Positions 44,367 to 53,384 of a stretch of 64,000 nucleotides of DNA are shown piece after piece. The DNA lies in the NCBI GenBank assembly GCA_019918135.1, contig WBZZ01001445.1, forward strand, positions 1 through 64,000, given 5' to 3'. The notes beneath the pieces are model-generated. The model had not been told where the DNA came from. It searched no databases and worked only from the letters and a program-made list of their open reading frames with translations. Each line of letters opens with the position of its first letter. Position 1 is the first letter of the stretch. Both the position numbers and the translations under genes were made by a program. The DNA is from Paulinella micropora. Lineage: Eukaryota; Cercozoa; Imbricatea; Euglyphida; Paulinellidae.

Positions 44367-44741
44367 TAGTCTCCGGATACTTGAATAATCGTTTGCTCTG
44401 AGGCACTTTGATCAAAGGTTGAAGGAACAATAATGAATTTAATCAATGGTTAGAAACCAATGACTGAAACTCAATCTAATTTACCATAAATTTATAGTGA
44501 AATAAATACCACAAATTTATATACTGATCTTGTGGTCAGAAATTCAAGTGATGATTCAGTATGGGCCAATCTATACTAACTGGCAACTAATTGTGAATAA
44601 CGGTAATATCAACGTAACGAATAATAATTATGATACGAAATATGAAAATGGTAATGAATATGATCCGGTCAAATATAAATGTTATGTCGTGAAATTTACC
44701 ATAAAAGGTAACAATATATTTAGTAAATATTATTGCTTACT
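44346..44741 (-). repeat. Copia 5' LTR, copy 3
   Basis: 396 bp, AGTAAG/CTTACT ends, with the primer-binding site on its inner side at 44,335-44,345. Confidence 0.92.
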
Positions 44742-44746
44742 CATAC

Positions 44747-44966
44747 TACTCAATGCTCCAGCGGTCTTTGAAATAACTTTATTGTCTCTCAGAAACTTAT
44801 TAATAACCAAAGCCGTTTTCCCCACTTTTTGCCAATTTACCTTACCCTTGCCTCCTTGCTTCTTCTTACGACCAGTCTTCTTTTTGCCTCCAGCCATTGT
44901 GCTTGAGTTAATTGTTCGTTTGCCGATTGCTGGAATGACTTCAACACGAGTTGTTTTTACTACCAT
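44747..44966 (-). pseudogene. Small basic protein gene, upstream part, copy 3
   Basis: Copy of 10,745-10,964. Confidence 0.68.
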
Positions 44967-45016
44967 AAATGATAGCGAAATATATAATACAGAAAAAATA
45001 ATTAATTTAAATTTTT

Positions 45017-45835
45017 TTACTTAAGACGAAAATTAAAATTCTTCCGTAATTCGTCATCAACACTTGAAACATACAGAAAATTAAATCTCTCATTTGTTGC
45101 TTCGTGATATTTTTGAAGAAAATAGTCAAAGTCAAAAGATAAGTCTAAGTGTTTATACACGAGTTCCATTTTGTCCTGAGACTGGCCTGGAAAGATTAAC
45201 AAATAATCTAACTGCTTAATGGCTTCTGGCCGTAGGTCGTTCAGATACTGACTAGACATAATCACCTTACTTTTATAGTGTCTGTTCTTTTTTAACAAAT
45301 CGCTTACGGACTTATCTCTTAATCCACTTCCTAAATCGTCCAAAACAAAAACAACCTCTGGCGAAATATACTTACTTGGTCGCTCTTTCTTCTCACCTCC
45401 TTCTTCTTTTTTCTTTTCCTTTCCAAAGTATAAAAATTGTGGTTTCTCTATTTCCTCTTTGTCCTGTTTTATTTCTCCTTCGTGTTGCTCGTCATGTCTG
45501 TTCAGTTTGTCAAGTTCATAGTCTATCACATTTACACCATCTGATTTGAGAAAGGTATATATTGCCATTGGGTTTCCCCTGTTCTCAAAGTGCTTAACCA
45601 TTGCTTTATAAATGTAGTCCTTGTGTATTGTTGAAGCGATAATGACAATACGGGTTTTTCTGTCTGTTGTCCGTTTCAGTATTTCAAAGAGTGCTGTCGT
45701 TTTCCCGCTCTTCTTACGGGCGAGTAGAAATATATTGGCATACGGCTCGTTGAATAATTTATAACCATTGGCTTTTTGGTTTCCATCCCTCTCTTGTTTT
45801 ACAGGCTTCACCTTGACATTATTGATTTTTTGCAT
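45017..45835 (-). CDS. A32-like packaging ATPase, element A copy 3
   Basis: Copy of 11,015-11,833. The frame is open over its whole length, with P-loop, Walker B (VVFVLDDLGSG) and sensor strand (VIMSSQYLNDL). Confidence 0.88.
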   Translation of the reverse strand: MQKINNVKVKPVKQERDGNQKANGYKLFNEPYANIFLLARKKSGKTTALFEILKRTTDRKTRIVIIASTIHKDYIYKAMVKHFENRGNPMAIYTFLKSDGVNVIDYELDKLNRHDEQHEGEIKQDKEEIEKPQFLYFGKEKKKEEGGEKKERPSKYISPEVVFVLDDLGSGLRDKSVSDLLKKNRHYKSKVIMSSQYLNDLRPEAIKQLDYLLIFPGQSQDKMELVYKHLDLSFDFDYFLQKYHEATNERFNFLYVSSVDDELRKNFNFRLK

Positions 45836-45845
45836 CGTGTATATT

Positions 45846-46208
45846 CTAAGCAAGAAATTCTAAGCATATAACAATTCGGCCGGCTAAATTTCCTGTGTCA
45901 ATATTTCCGCTGTCAGTTTCAATGACTTTAAATATATATTGTCCGTCCGTCCATCCAACGACACCTAAACTATAACTGAGGTTTGAAATGTTTGCTATAT
46001 TACTATCAGCGAATGTGCCGATAATTCCAATTCTGTCCATATAAAGAATTCTGGTTTTGGTTTCAGTCTGGTCGTTCATATAATGAATAAACTTAACATT
46101 CATTTTGGTTGGTGTGAATGACATTTGAATATTTTTATTAAATGTTTTGCTTCCAACAAAATAATTGCTCAGAAAAATAATCTTTTGGTATTTGTGCTCC
46201 GTCATCAT
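45846..46208 (-). CDS. Conserved 120-residue protein, element A copy 3
   Basis: Copy of 11,844-12,206. Confidence 0.7.
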   Translation of the reverse strand: MMTEHKYQKIIFLSNYFVGSKTFNKNIQMSFTPTKMNVKFIHYMNDQTETKTRILYMDRIGIIGTFADSNIANISNLSYSLGVVGWTDGQYIFKVIETDSGNIDTGNLAGRIVICLEFLA

Positions 46209-46237
46209 ATATTTTGTATAATATATAAAAAAAATAA

Positions 46238-46452
46238 TTTTAATATTCTTATTTATGTGGTCTGTGTTAGGTCGGACGGCCTGCGACTTTTAGTCGCGGG
46301 TAAGCGAAAAAAGAATGAGAGTTGTGCTTATTGTATAAAGCAAGGTATTGAAACTAAATTTAAATGTGTGTATAAGCCTATGAGTGATTGGTGTGTTAGT
46401 TTTGATGATGCGGTTCCTTTAATCTGCTCAAATGATGCTATGTGGTATAAAA
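46238..46452 (+). pseudogene. Secreted Cys-rich protein (broken), element A copy 3
   Basis: Copy of 12,236-12,450. Confidence 0.65.
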
Positions 46453-46971
46453 CTCCAGACCTGGTTGACCTCATCAGGAATCCCTTGCACCTCATACATT
46501 TTGCTAGTTTGATGTTTGCTGCTGTCAGTAGTGGACGCTGACCCAACCCTTGCCAACCCGGTAGCTGCCTCCAGCAGCTGTCCATAAAGTCATGCAGCTC
46601 CACGAAATGCCTTGGTTTCGGCAAGAGCAGTCGGCTTAAAATCAGGTTGTTGGCCACTTCTTTGAGTGCGACGTTGCATGCGTAGCGATGTTCTTCTTGC
46701 CAGAACGGAAGCCTGACATGATCAGCTTATCCTTGACGTCAAGATTTGCCTGGCGCAAGCTGGGCAAGGTCCACATTGGTGCCGCATTACTCCAACGGTT
46801 CATGAAAGTGTCCTCCGAGCGATTCAGATTGTGCACTTGCTTCTTAAGTTCTCCTCCTTGGTGTTCCAGATCGAAAGCTTGCACTTATTCTGCTAAACCA
46901 CTCAAAGCGCCGCGGAACTGAACACCTGCACATATAACAGCAAAGGTTTCAATACAGAGTGCACGAACATT
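46453..46971 (-). other. Unassigned spacer with coding-like stretch, copy 3
   Basis: Copy of 12,451-12,969. Confidence 0.3.
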
Positions 46972-47242
46972 TCCATGCAGAATGCATTGAAATTTTAATG
47001 CACAATACATTGAAATTTCAATGCATGCATTGAAAATTTGCAAGTGACTTCAATGCATAAATTGAAATTTCAATGCATTGAAATTTCAATATATAATGCA
47101 TTGAAATTTCAATGCATACATTGAAAATTTCGAAATTACTTCAATGCATGCATTGAAATTTCAATGCAGAATGCATTGGAATTTCAATGCATGCATTGAA
47201 GATTTCGCTGTGACTTCAATGCATGCGTGGAAATTTCAAAGC
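46972..47242. repeat. Palindrome array, copy 3
   Basis: Copy of 12,970-13,240. Confidence 0.85.
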
Positions 47243-47444
47243 AGGCAAGATATTAGTTGCTAGATTTAGGCAAAGAGTTTCTGATTGCAGCTGGGTAAGG
47301 CAACGCTAGTGATGACCTCGTGAGTGCCGCGCGAGCTAGCCAGGCCTGAGTGTCTGATTTGCATCATGCACCCTTGCTGCGTGACGTTTGTGCCAAGCAT
47401 GCGTCTTCAGTTCCGGGCGTGGCAGCGTGCAAGGTGGTCCGAAA

Positions 47445-47930
47445 CGTATGTATGTGCATGTATGTATGTATGTATGTATGTGTGTATGTATGTATGTATG
47501 TATGCATGTATGCACGCAGGTTTATATGTATGTATGTATGTATGTATGCGTGTCTGTATGTATGTATGTATGTATGTGTGTATACGTATATATATGTGTG
47601 TATGTATGTATGTATGTATGTATGTGTGTACGTATTTACTATGTATGTATGTATGTATGTATTTATGTATTTATGTATGTATTTATGTATGCTTTAAGAA
47701 TGTATGCATGTATCTATGTATGTATCTATGTATGTATCTATGTATGTATCTATGTATGTATCTATGTATGTATCTATGTATGTATGTATGTATGTATGTA
47801 TGATATATATATATACATATATTACATATATATATATGTATATATATGTATATATATAGAGGGAGAGAGAAAGAGAGAGACTCTGAGATAGAGAGAGGGT
47901 GGGGGGGGGGGAGAGAGGGAGGGAGAGAGA
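47445..47930. repeat. Compound microsatellite, copy 3
   Basis: Copy of 13,443-13,960 with shorter TATG and G tracts and a slightly changed TA tract. Confidence 0.95.
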
Positions 47931-48075
47931 GTTTGCGGTGCAGTTGGTGGGAATTGTCGTAAGCAACATGAAAAAATACAAACAAGGAAGTAAGTAGCAC
48001 AAGCCGCTATGAACAAAAACATGTAGTTGACAGATGGACAAGAGAACGAAAGAAAATAAATTAATTAATTAATTA

Positions 48076-48466
48076 ATAATATATATTGATCTGTCATGGC
48101 TGAGCCCGAGGGCCATGCGCCTCCATCCCTCGACCCAACAGGGACTACAGTGAGTATGTTGGGGAGGGAAGAGTGACTCTAACCATCCTGCATAGAAGGC
48201 CCCAAAAGGAAGTCCCTACTACCCGCACAGTGTCGGGTACCTTGCAGGAAATCAACTACAAATGATTGATCTTCCCCGCGTGAGAGCTCCACGAGACTGG
48301 GTAGGTCCCGCATGGAGGTACTCACAGGGGTTGCAGACATTTCATGCGGTCTGCCAGCGCATGAGGACGTTTTGTGGTAAGTATCTGGGACGCCTCGAAA
48401 CCCTTCACCACCCCTAGATCGCGGAATGTAAATACCCCTTTGATCCCACGTGGTGTATGTCTTATA
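48076..48466 (-). mobile_element. Short retroelement-like sequence, family 3
   Basis: About 390 bp found only here. In minus orientation its end reads GGAGGCGCATGGCCCTCGG and CTCAGCCATGACAG, then a TTAA-rich tail. It shares the 3' motif of the SINE and of family 2 but has an unrelated body. No coding potential and no tRNA head are recognised. Confidence 0.45.
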
Positions 48467-48642
48467 AAAAACAACACAACGACATGGCCTCGGAACCAAC
48501 ACAACAACATATCCTCGGAACCCACATCGACATAGCCTCGGAACCCACACAACAACAGAGCCTCGGAACCAACACAACAACATAGCCTCGGAACCAACAC
48601 AACAACATAGCCTCGGAGCCAACACAACGACATAGCCTCGAA
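48467..48642. repeat. Minisatellite with a 25-27-bp period
   Basis: About seven imperfect copies built on ATAGCCTCGGAACCAACA followed by a variable CAACAA or CGAC stretch. Minus-strand frames such as the Cys/Leu-rich one at 48,179-48,625 arise from this repeat. Confidence 0.85.
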
Positions 48643-48644
48643 AC

Positions 48645-49185
48645 GTATGTGTGTATACGTATATATATGTGTGTATGTATGTATGTATGTATGTGTGTAT
48701 GTATTTACTATGTTTGTATGTATGTATGTATTTATGTATTTATGTATGTGTGTATGTATTTATGTATGCTTTAAGAATGTATGCATGTATCTATGTATGT
48801 ATCTATGTATGTATCTATGTATGTATCTATGTATGTATCTATGTATGTATCTATGTATCTATGTATGTATGTATCTATGTATGTATCTATGTATGTATCT
48901 ATGTATGTATCTATGTATGATATATATATATATACATATATTACATATATATGTATATATATGTATATATACATAGATGGAGAGAGAGAAAGAGAGAGAC
49001 TCTGAGATAGAGAGGGGGGGGGGGGAGGGAGGGAGAGAGAGTTTGCGGTGCAGTTGGTGGGAATTGTCGTAGGCAACATGAAAAAATACAAACAAGGAAG
49101 TAAGTAGCACAAGCCGCTATGAACAAAAACATGTAGACAGATGGACAAGAGAACGAAAGAAAATAAACAAATTAATTAATTAATA
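48645..49185. repeat. Second copy of the compound microsatellite and flank
   Basis: Resembles 47,575-48,060, including the CTTTAAGAATGTATGCATG landmark, TA tract, GA/G tract and the ~140-bp unique flank. It is more diverged than the tandem units are from one another. It is therefore a separate, older local duplication. Confidence 0.85.
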
Positions 49186-49468
49186 ATAATAATAATAATA
49201 GTGCTTCTCTGTCAATGGCTGATGCATTTCTGCACATGCGCCTCCATCGTCTCACCCGTGAGGGGAGTACGAAGAATTGACGATAAGCTCTAATGACACC
49301 CCCGCAAGGGCAGTTCCAACACTTCCAGACGGGCCGGTATGTTCAATGAAAATACTAGTCCAGAAATAGACCGGTATGTTCAATGAAAATACTGGTGGCA
49401 CCGACGGGAATCGAACTGGCGACAGGGCCCAGATGGTAGAACTTGACCACTGGGCTATCACGGTGTCC
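49186..49468 (-). mobile_element. tRNA-derived SINE, copy 3a
   Basis: A full long-variant SINE with A and B boxes and a short AAT/TTAA tail. Confidence 0.78.
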
Positions 49469-49469
<1 letters not shown>

Positions 49470-49528
<59 letters not shown>

Positions 49529-49795
49529 GTGCTTCTCTGTCAATGGCTGATGCATTTCTGCACATGCGCCTCCATCGTCTCACCCGTGAGGGGAGTACGA
49601 AGAATTGACGATAAGCTCTAATGACACCCCCGCAAGGGCAGTTCCAACACTTCCAGACGGGCCGGTATGTTCAATGAAAATACTGGTCCAGAAATAGACC
49701 GGTATGTTCAATGAAAATACTGGTGGCACCGACGGGAATCGAACTGGCGACAGGGCCCAGATGGTAGAACTTGACCACTGGGCTATCACGGTGTC

Positions 49796-49796
<1 letters not shown>
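49470..49796 (-). mobile_element. tRNA-derived SINE, copy 3b
   Basis: A full long-variant SINE with an (ATT)n tail of about 20 units. Confidence 0.78.
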
Positions 49797-49827
<31 letters not shown>

Positions 49828-50053
49828 GTGCTTCTCTGTCAATGGCTGATGCATTTCTGCACATGCGCCTCCATCGTCTCACCCGTGAGGGGAGTACGAA
49901 GAATTGACGATAAGCTCTAATGACACCCCCGCAAGGGCAGTTCCAACACTTCCAGACGGGCCGGTATGTTCAATGAAAATACTGGTCCAGACGGATCGGT
50001 ATGTTCAATGAAAATACTGGTGGCACCGACGGGAATCGAACTGGCGACAGGGC
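49797..50053 (-). mobile_element. tRNA-derived SINE, copy 3c, interrupted by Polinton B
   Basis: The tail and body are complete, but the tRNA head stops after GGCGACAGGGC. The missing A-box half is expected on the far side of element B, outside the window. Confidence 0.78.
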
Positions 50054-50358
50054 AGTAGTATAGGGTGCCACTTCGGCACACTTTTTCACGACATACCCCG
50101 CCCCGCCACAGAGACACACTCACCGGCCGGCCCGCAGGGGACAAAACGGCAAAACACACCAATACCAGAAAAGTGTGGTAGATAGTATTTCGTTAGACAA
50201 AAAAATAAAATAGAATTGACGAGTCATACTTCAATGAGCGAAAAGAACGTTCCCAAACACCTGATTTAACCTCAACCTATGAACACAGAAAATCAGTTTT
50301 TTTGTGTTCTTGTGTTCGCATTTTTTACTCAAACACCAAAACTATAAGCATATATAAA
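50054..50358 (+). repeat. Left terminal region of element B (probable terminal inverted repeat)
   Basis: Non-coding. The first bases form a small hairpin (GTGCC-ACTTC-GGCAC), followed by a GC-rich stretch and then AT-rich sequence. A second hairpin, GAACACA with TGTGTTC at 50,281-50,309, lies upstream of the first gene. The inverted-repeat status cannot be confirmed because the other end is not visible. Confidence 0.5.
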
Positions 50359-50814
50359 ATGGATAACTCTGATAATTCTGATAATTCTGATAACGAAAGC
50401 AAAAGAGAGTATAATGATTGGATTAAATATTATATTGATAAACCAGAATGGATAGTAAAGCGAGATAAGATAAGTGTTGGTAATCAGATAGACTTACTAA
50501 ATGAGAAAATAAGAGAGTTGTCCAAAAAGAAAGAAGAGCTTGAAGAAAGAGAGACAGCGATTGAGGAAAGAGCGATGCAGATAGAAGAAAATAAGAATAG
50601 AAAGAAGAATACTGAAAAGTTAAAGAGAAAGAGAAAGAGAGAAGAAGAAAGAAGAAAGACTGAAGAGAGATTGCTGGATAGTTGGTTGGTAGCAAAAAAG
50701 CAACCACTAAGTGAGAGGGAGGAGGAGTATGCGAGGAGGATGATTGATGGAGGGAGTAGCTTTGAGCAGGTCTTATCAGAATATAATAAGTATAGAGAAA
50801 GGTTGGAAGGGTAA
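50359..50814 (+). CDS. Glu/Lys-rich coiled-coil protein, element B
   Basis: 151 residues from the ATG at 50,359, chosen because a TATATAAAA box lies immediately upstream; an earlier alternative start at 50,302 would read through that box. It starts with a Ser/Asp/Asn repeat (DNSDNSDN). Residues ~45-115 form a strong charged coiled coil. The C-terminal ~30 residues (EEEYARRMIDGG, FEQVLSEYNKY) look like a folded helical tail. I do not recognise it. The position next to the terminus would suit an early or terminal-binding role, but that is speculation. Confidence 0.6.
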   Translation: MDNSDNSDNSDNESKREYNDWIKYYIDKPEWIVKRDKISVGNQIDLLNEKIRELSKKKEELEERETAIEERAMQIEENKNRKKNTEKLKRKRKREEERRKTEERLLDSWLVAKKQPLSEREEEYARRMIDGGSSFEQVLSEYNKYRERLEG

Positions 50815-50828
50815 AAAATAGTTTAATG

Positions 50829-51057
50829 TTATGTAGGGGGCAAAACTGCCCCAAAATTCAATACAGCTATCGCTGTATATATTTCAATACAGCTTACTGC
50901 TGTATATATTTCAATACAGCTATCGCTGTAGGCGATACAGCTACCGATGTAGTCGGTACAGCTCTCAGCTATATATATTTTTATATGAGGGATATATTTT
51001 CATAACCAAAATTTTTATATTATGTCCTGGGCACGACATTAAACTGCCCCTACATAA
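50829..51057. promoter_or_regulatory. Hairpin array flanked by inverted repeats, element B
   Basis: Three to five copies of a TACAGCNNNNGCTGTA palindrome in a ~30-bp period (50,857-50,985), two of them in a TTCAATACAGC...TATATAT context. The array is flanked by TTATGTAGGGGGCA (50,829-50,842) and its inverse TGCCCCTACATAA (51,045-51,057). The left arm also forms a local GGGGCA/TGCCCC hairpin that could end the upstream transcript. A regulatory, replication or 3'-processing role is possible. Confidence 0.5.
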
Positions 51058-51092
51058 GCACACATATCGTCCCTCTGTGTGTGTTTATGTAG

Positions 51093-51657
51093 ATGCCTCC
51101 AAAGAAGAAGCCTGAAGAAGAAGAAGCACCTGTAACTCCTCCAAAGGTAATATCATTCTATCTTGTTTTTATTTCTTATGTTTGTGTATTGTAGGAGCCT
51201 GTTGAGCCACTTGATGAAGAAGCAGGGGAGGAAGAGGATGAAGAGATGGAAGAGGTGAAATTTGTGTTTTTGATTTATGCTCATAGTTTATGGTGTTTAA
51301 TTCTAGATGAATGAAGAATTAGAAGCTTTCGATCTTGAAGATGAAAAAAAAGTAAGAAAGCGTGGAGGCAGGAAGCCCAGAACTCCTAATGTGGTGGTTG
51401 AGGGTCGAACATATTACGCAGATATTGATACTGCTGCGGGGATTGCGACTGTGTATCGTGAGGCAAAAGAAGGCAGAGTAGAGTGTCAGTTGTTGAAGCA
51501 CAAGTCAGTCGCAAGAGTGAAAGAATACTTTGTTGTAAAGTATTCAAGCGGTCGATACTATTTGTTTCAAAAGCAAGCCAACATTGGACCAATTACAAAC
51601 AAAAAAAAGCTTGGCAAGATTGTGACTATTTACTCAGTCAAACCTGGAAAGGATTAA
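51093..51657 (+). CDS. Acidic-then-basic small protein gene with two apparent short introns, element B
   Basis: Three coding blocks, 51,093-51,146, 51,195-51,254 and 51,307-51,657, are separated by two GT...AG gaps of 48 and 52 bp, both between whole codons. The first two blocks are Lys/Pro- then Glu/Asp-rich and match the acidic start of the third. The third has a basic patch (KKVRKRGGRKPRTP) and an alpha/beta domain of ~90 residues with no family I recognise. The next gene is the integrase on the opposite strand. Introns are inferred from sequence only. Confidence 0.55.
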
Positions 51658-51702
51658 GGCAAGATTGTGACTATTTACTAAGTCAAACCTGGAAAGGATT
51701 AA
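51613..51702. repeat. 45-bp tandem duplication at the end of the intron-bearing gene
   Basis: 51,613-51,657 is repeated at 51,658-51,702 with one difference. The gene stops at the end of the first copy, so the second is untranslated. Confidence 0.9.
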
Positions 51703-51707
51703 ACAAC

Positions 51708-52721
51708 TCATAAATCCAGCACTTCTTTCTTTTTCTTAATACGGGGACTTGACCTTATGTTTTCCGGTTTGATGTCCAACGCCTTTAATAAATGTTTATT
51801 CTTTTTTTCTTTAGTTAGTTCTTTTACTTGGTCAGCTAGTTGAGGCTTGACTTCGTCCGGTTGTTCTTCTGACTTAGACTTTAATAATTCTTGCGGACTC
51901 GCAATCTCGTCAGAAGATAGTATCAATTTGAAGCCTTTACGGCCTTTAACCGTATACACTTTCTTCGAGTATTGAATGTCCCCTTTAGAAAAAACAGTTC
52001 TTTCTAGTTCTTTCCTGACTGTTTCCCCTTTTGGAAACTTATTAATAAGACCGGCTCTATATAGTTCTTGGTCGTTCTTCTTTTTTCCTTCATAGACTTC
52101 CATCGGAGTAGCTTTTATCGTATTATGGTATGTGTTGTTGTAGTTATTGACTATTTCATAAATGAAAGGAACCCACACGAAATAATCGTTAACTTCCCAC
52201 ATAAAATTCAAATCATTTCTTATAGTTCTAATAAACCTGTCAATTATTCCCATAGTTCGGTGGTCGCCAACTTCGTTTGTCGTATGTTGAATACCGTTTT
52301 CTCTAAAGTATTCAGCGACTTGCCCTTTATATTCGCTGCCGTTATCGGATGTAATCCTTTTCGGTTTTGGCATTTTCTTTAATCCTTCCAAGACCTCAGG
52401 AGTTGTTTTGTTTTTTATTGGCTCAATCCAAGCACTGCGAGAATAAACATCAATCATTACTAAGCCGAAATTATAGTTCTTATTTCCTTTCTTGGTGGCT
52501 ACCTTTGACATATCCATAAGGTCTATAAAAACTTGACTTAATGGTTTTGCTTCAGGTGCGGTGATGGTGTTCCATACTTTCTTTGCTTTAGATTGATGGT
52601 GTATTTCGGCAGCCTCTTTTATTTTCTTTTGTTCTAGTTCCTCATTTTTTCCTGGAGTGTCTTCAAGTTGTGCATTTTTATTTTGTTCATTAATATTAGC
52701 TGCCGTATGCTTATAGTCCAT
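51708..52721 (-). CDS. Retroviral-type (rve) integrase of element B
   Basis: 337 residues from the ATG at 52,721; the frame stays open a little further upstream. After a charged lead of ~55 residues comes an RNase-H-fold integrase core: the FIDLMDM strand with the first catalytic Asp, FGLVMIDVYSRSAW, then ITSDNGSEY with the second, and a MGIIDRFIRTIRN helix. The NYNNTYHNTIKATPMEV block that follows is typical of Polinton and Ty3-like integrases. The C-terminal ~100 residues are basic. This family inserts the element, making 6-bp target duplications. It is on the opposite strand to its neighbours. Confidence 0.92.
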   Translation of the reverse strand: MDYKHTAANINEQNKNAQLEDTPGKNEELEQKKIKEAAEIHHQSKAKKVWNTITAPEAKPLSQVFIDLMDMSKVATKKGNKNYNFGLVMIDVYSRSAWIEPIKNKTTPEVLEGLKKMPKPKRITSDNGSEYKGQVAEYFRENGIQHTTNEVGDHRTMGIIDRFIRTIRNDLNFMWEVNDYFVWVPFIYEIVNNYNNTYHNTIKATPMEVYEGKKKNDQELYRAGLINKFPKGETVRKELERTVFSKGDIQYSKKVYTVKGRKGFKLILSSDEIASPQELLKSKSEEQPDEVKPQLADQVKELTKEKKNKHLLKALDIKPENIRSSPRIKKKKEVLDL

Positions 52722-52796
52722 AGCTATACGCAACAAAAATAGTAATGTAGTTTATCGCTATGTATAAAAGAGCAAATACAAAGTCGCTCATATATA

Positions 52797-53306
52797 TTAA
52801 AACTTTAAAAACATTTTTGAAATATCGTTACTTTCTTTTTTTGTCTTCTCAGGTTGTCCTGCGTAAACATTAACATTAACACGGCCAGTCTTTTTCCCCC
52901 CTTTCTTCGGCTGAGGCTCCTCCTCGCTTTCCTCGCTTTCACTCTCACTTTCTTCTTCCACTTTCTTTTTTACCGCTTTCTTAGTCTTCTTCTGTTTGGT
53001 CTTCAGTTTCATACCAGCAACCCGACGTGCAACGATATCGACGAAATCGTGTTCAACCTCTTCTTCGCTTTCACTACTCTCCTCACTTTTCTCACCATCC
53101 CTACCATCTATCATATCCCTCGCCAACTGCTTCTTAGTAATGTGTTCCATCTTTTCGTCGTCATCCATTTCTTTAACATTCTTAGCCTGTTCCTCAGCGA
53201 GTAATTCCTTAGCCCTTTCAATCTTTCTTTGCTTAGCCTGTTGCTTCTTAGCCTCCCAACCCTTTTCAAGGTTCTTCATAGCGACCTCTCTATTACCTCT
53301 CGGCAT
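52797..53306 (-). CDS. Highly charged Lys/Glu/Ser-rich protein, element B
   Basis: 169 residues. The first half is a Lys/Arg/Glu helix. In the middle is a conserved-looking short segment (HDFVDIVARRVAGMKLK), followed by a Ser/Glu repeat tract and a Lys/Gly-rich part. It ends DISKMFLKF, reminiscent of a short interaction tail. No domain is recognised. It reads divergently from the fibre gene and in line with the integrase. Confidence 0.6.
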   Translation of the reverse strand: MPRGNREVAMKNLEKGWEAKKQQAKQRKIERAKELLAEEQAKNVKEMDDDEKMEHITKKQLARDMIDGRDGEKSEESSESEEEVEHDFVDIVARRVAGMKLKTKQKKTKKAVKKKVEEESESESEESEEEPQPKKGGKKTGRVNVNVYAGQPEKTKKESNDISKMFLKF

Positions 53307-53384
53307 TTTATAACTTGTTTATATTAATATACAAAATAATATTATTTAGTTTTTATTAATAAACAATGTCTTAACAGATATAAT
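53307..53384. promoter_or_regulatory. Divergent promoter region with TATACAA motif, element B
   Basis: AT-rich 78-bp gap between the charged protein and the fibre gene, containing AATATACAAAATAATATT. The same TATACAA core precedes several other genes in elements A and B. Confidence 0.45.

Larger units (their letters stand above)
36419..44741 (-). mobile_element. Ty1/copia LTR retrotransposon, copy 3
   Basis: Same site and same target duplication as copies 1 and 2 (right CATAC at 44,742-44,746). It is the most damaged copy, with roughly six breaks in the coding region. Confidence 0.93.
33492..46452 (-). mobile_element. Polinton-like element A, copy 3 (truncated fossil)
   Basis: Same edges as copy 2: palindrome and penton remnant on the left, broken Cys-rich gene on the right, copia insertion within. 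Confidence 0.87.

Noticed and set aside
48179-48625. Cys/Arg-rich 148-residue minus-strand frame
   Set aside because: It reads through the 25-27-bp minisatellite and family-3 repeat; the apparent protein repeats reflect the DNA repeat.
50423-50854. 143-residue minus-strand frame
   Set aside because: It is antisense to the coiled-coil gene and rich in Ser/Phe/Leu as expected from the reverse of a Lys/Glu-rich frame.
51708-52721. Integrase from a Ty3/gypsy retrotransposon
   Set aside because: There is no reverse transcriptase, RNase H or LTR nearby, and the neighbours are Polinton-type virion genes.
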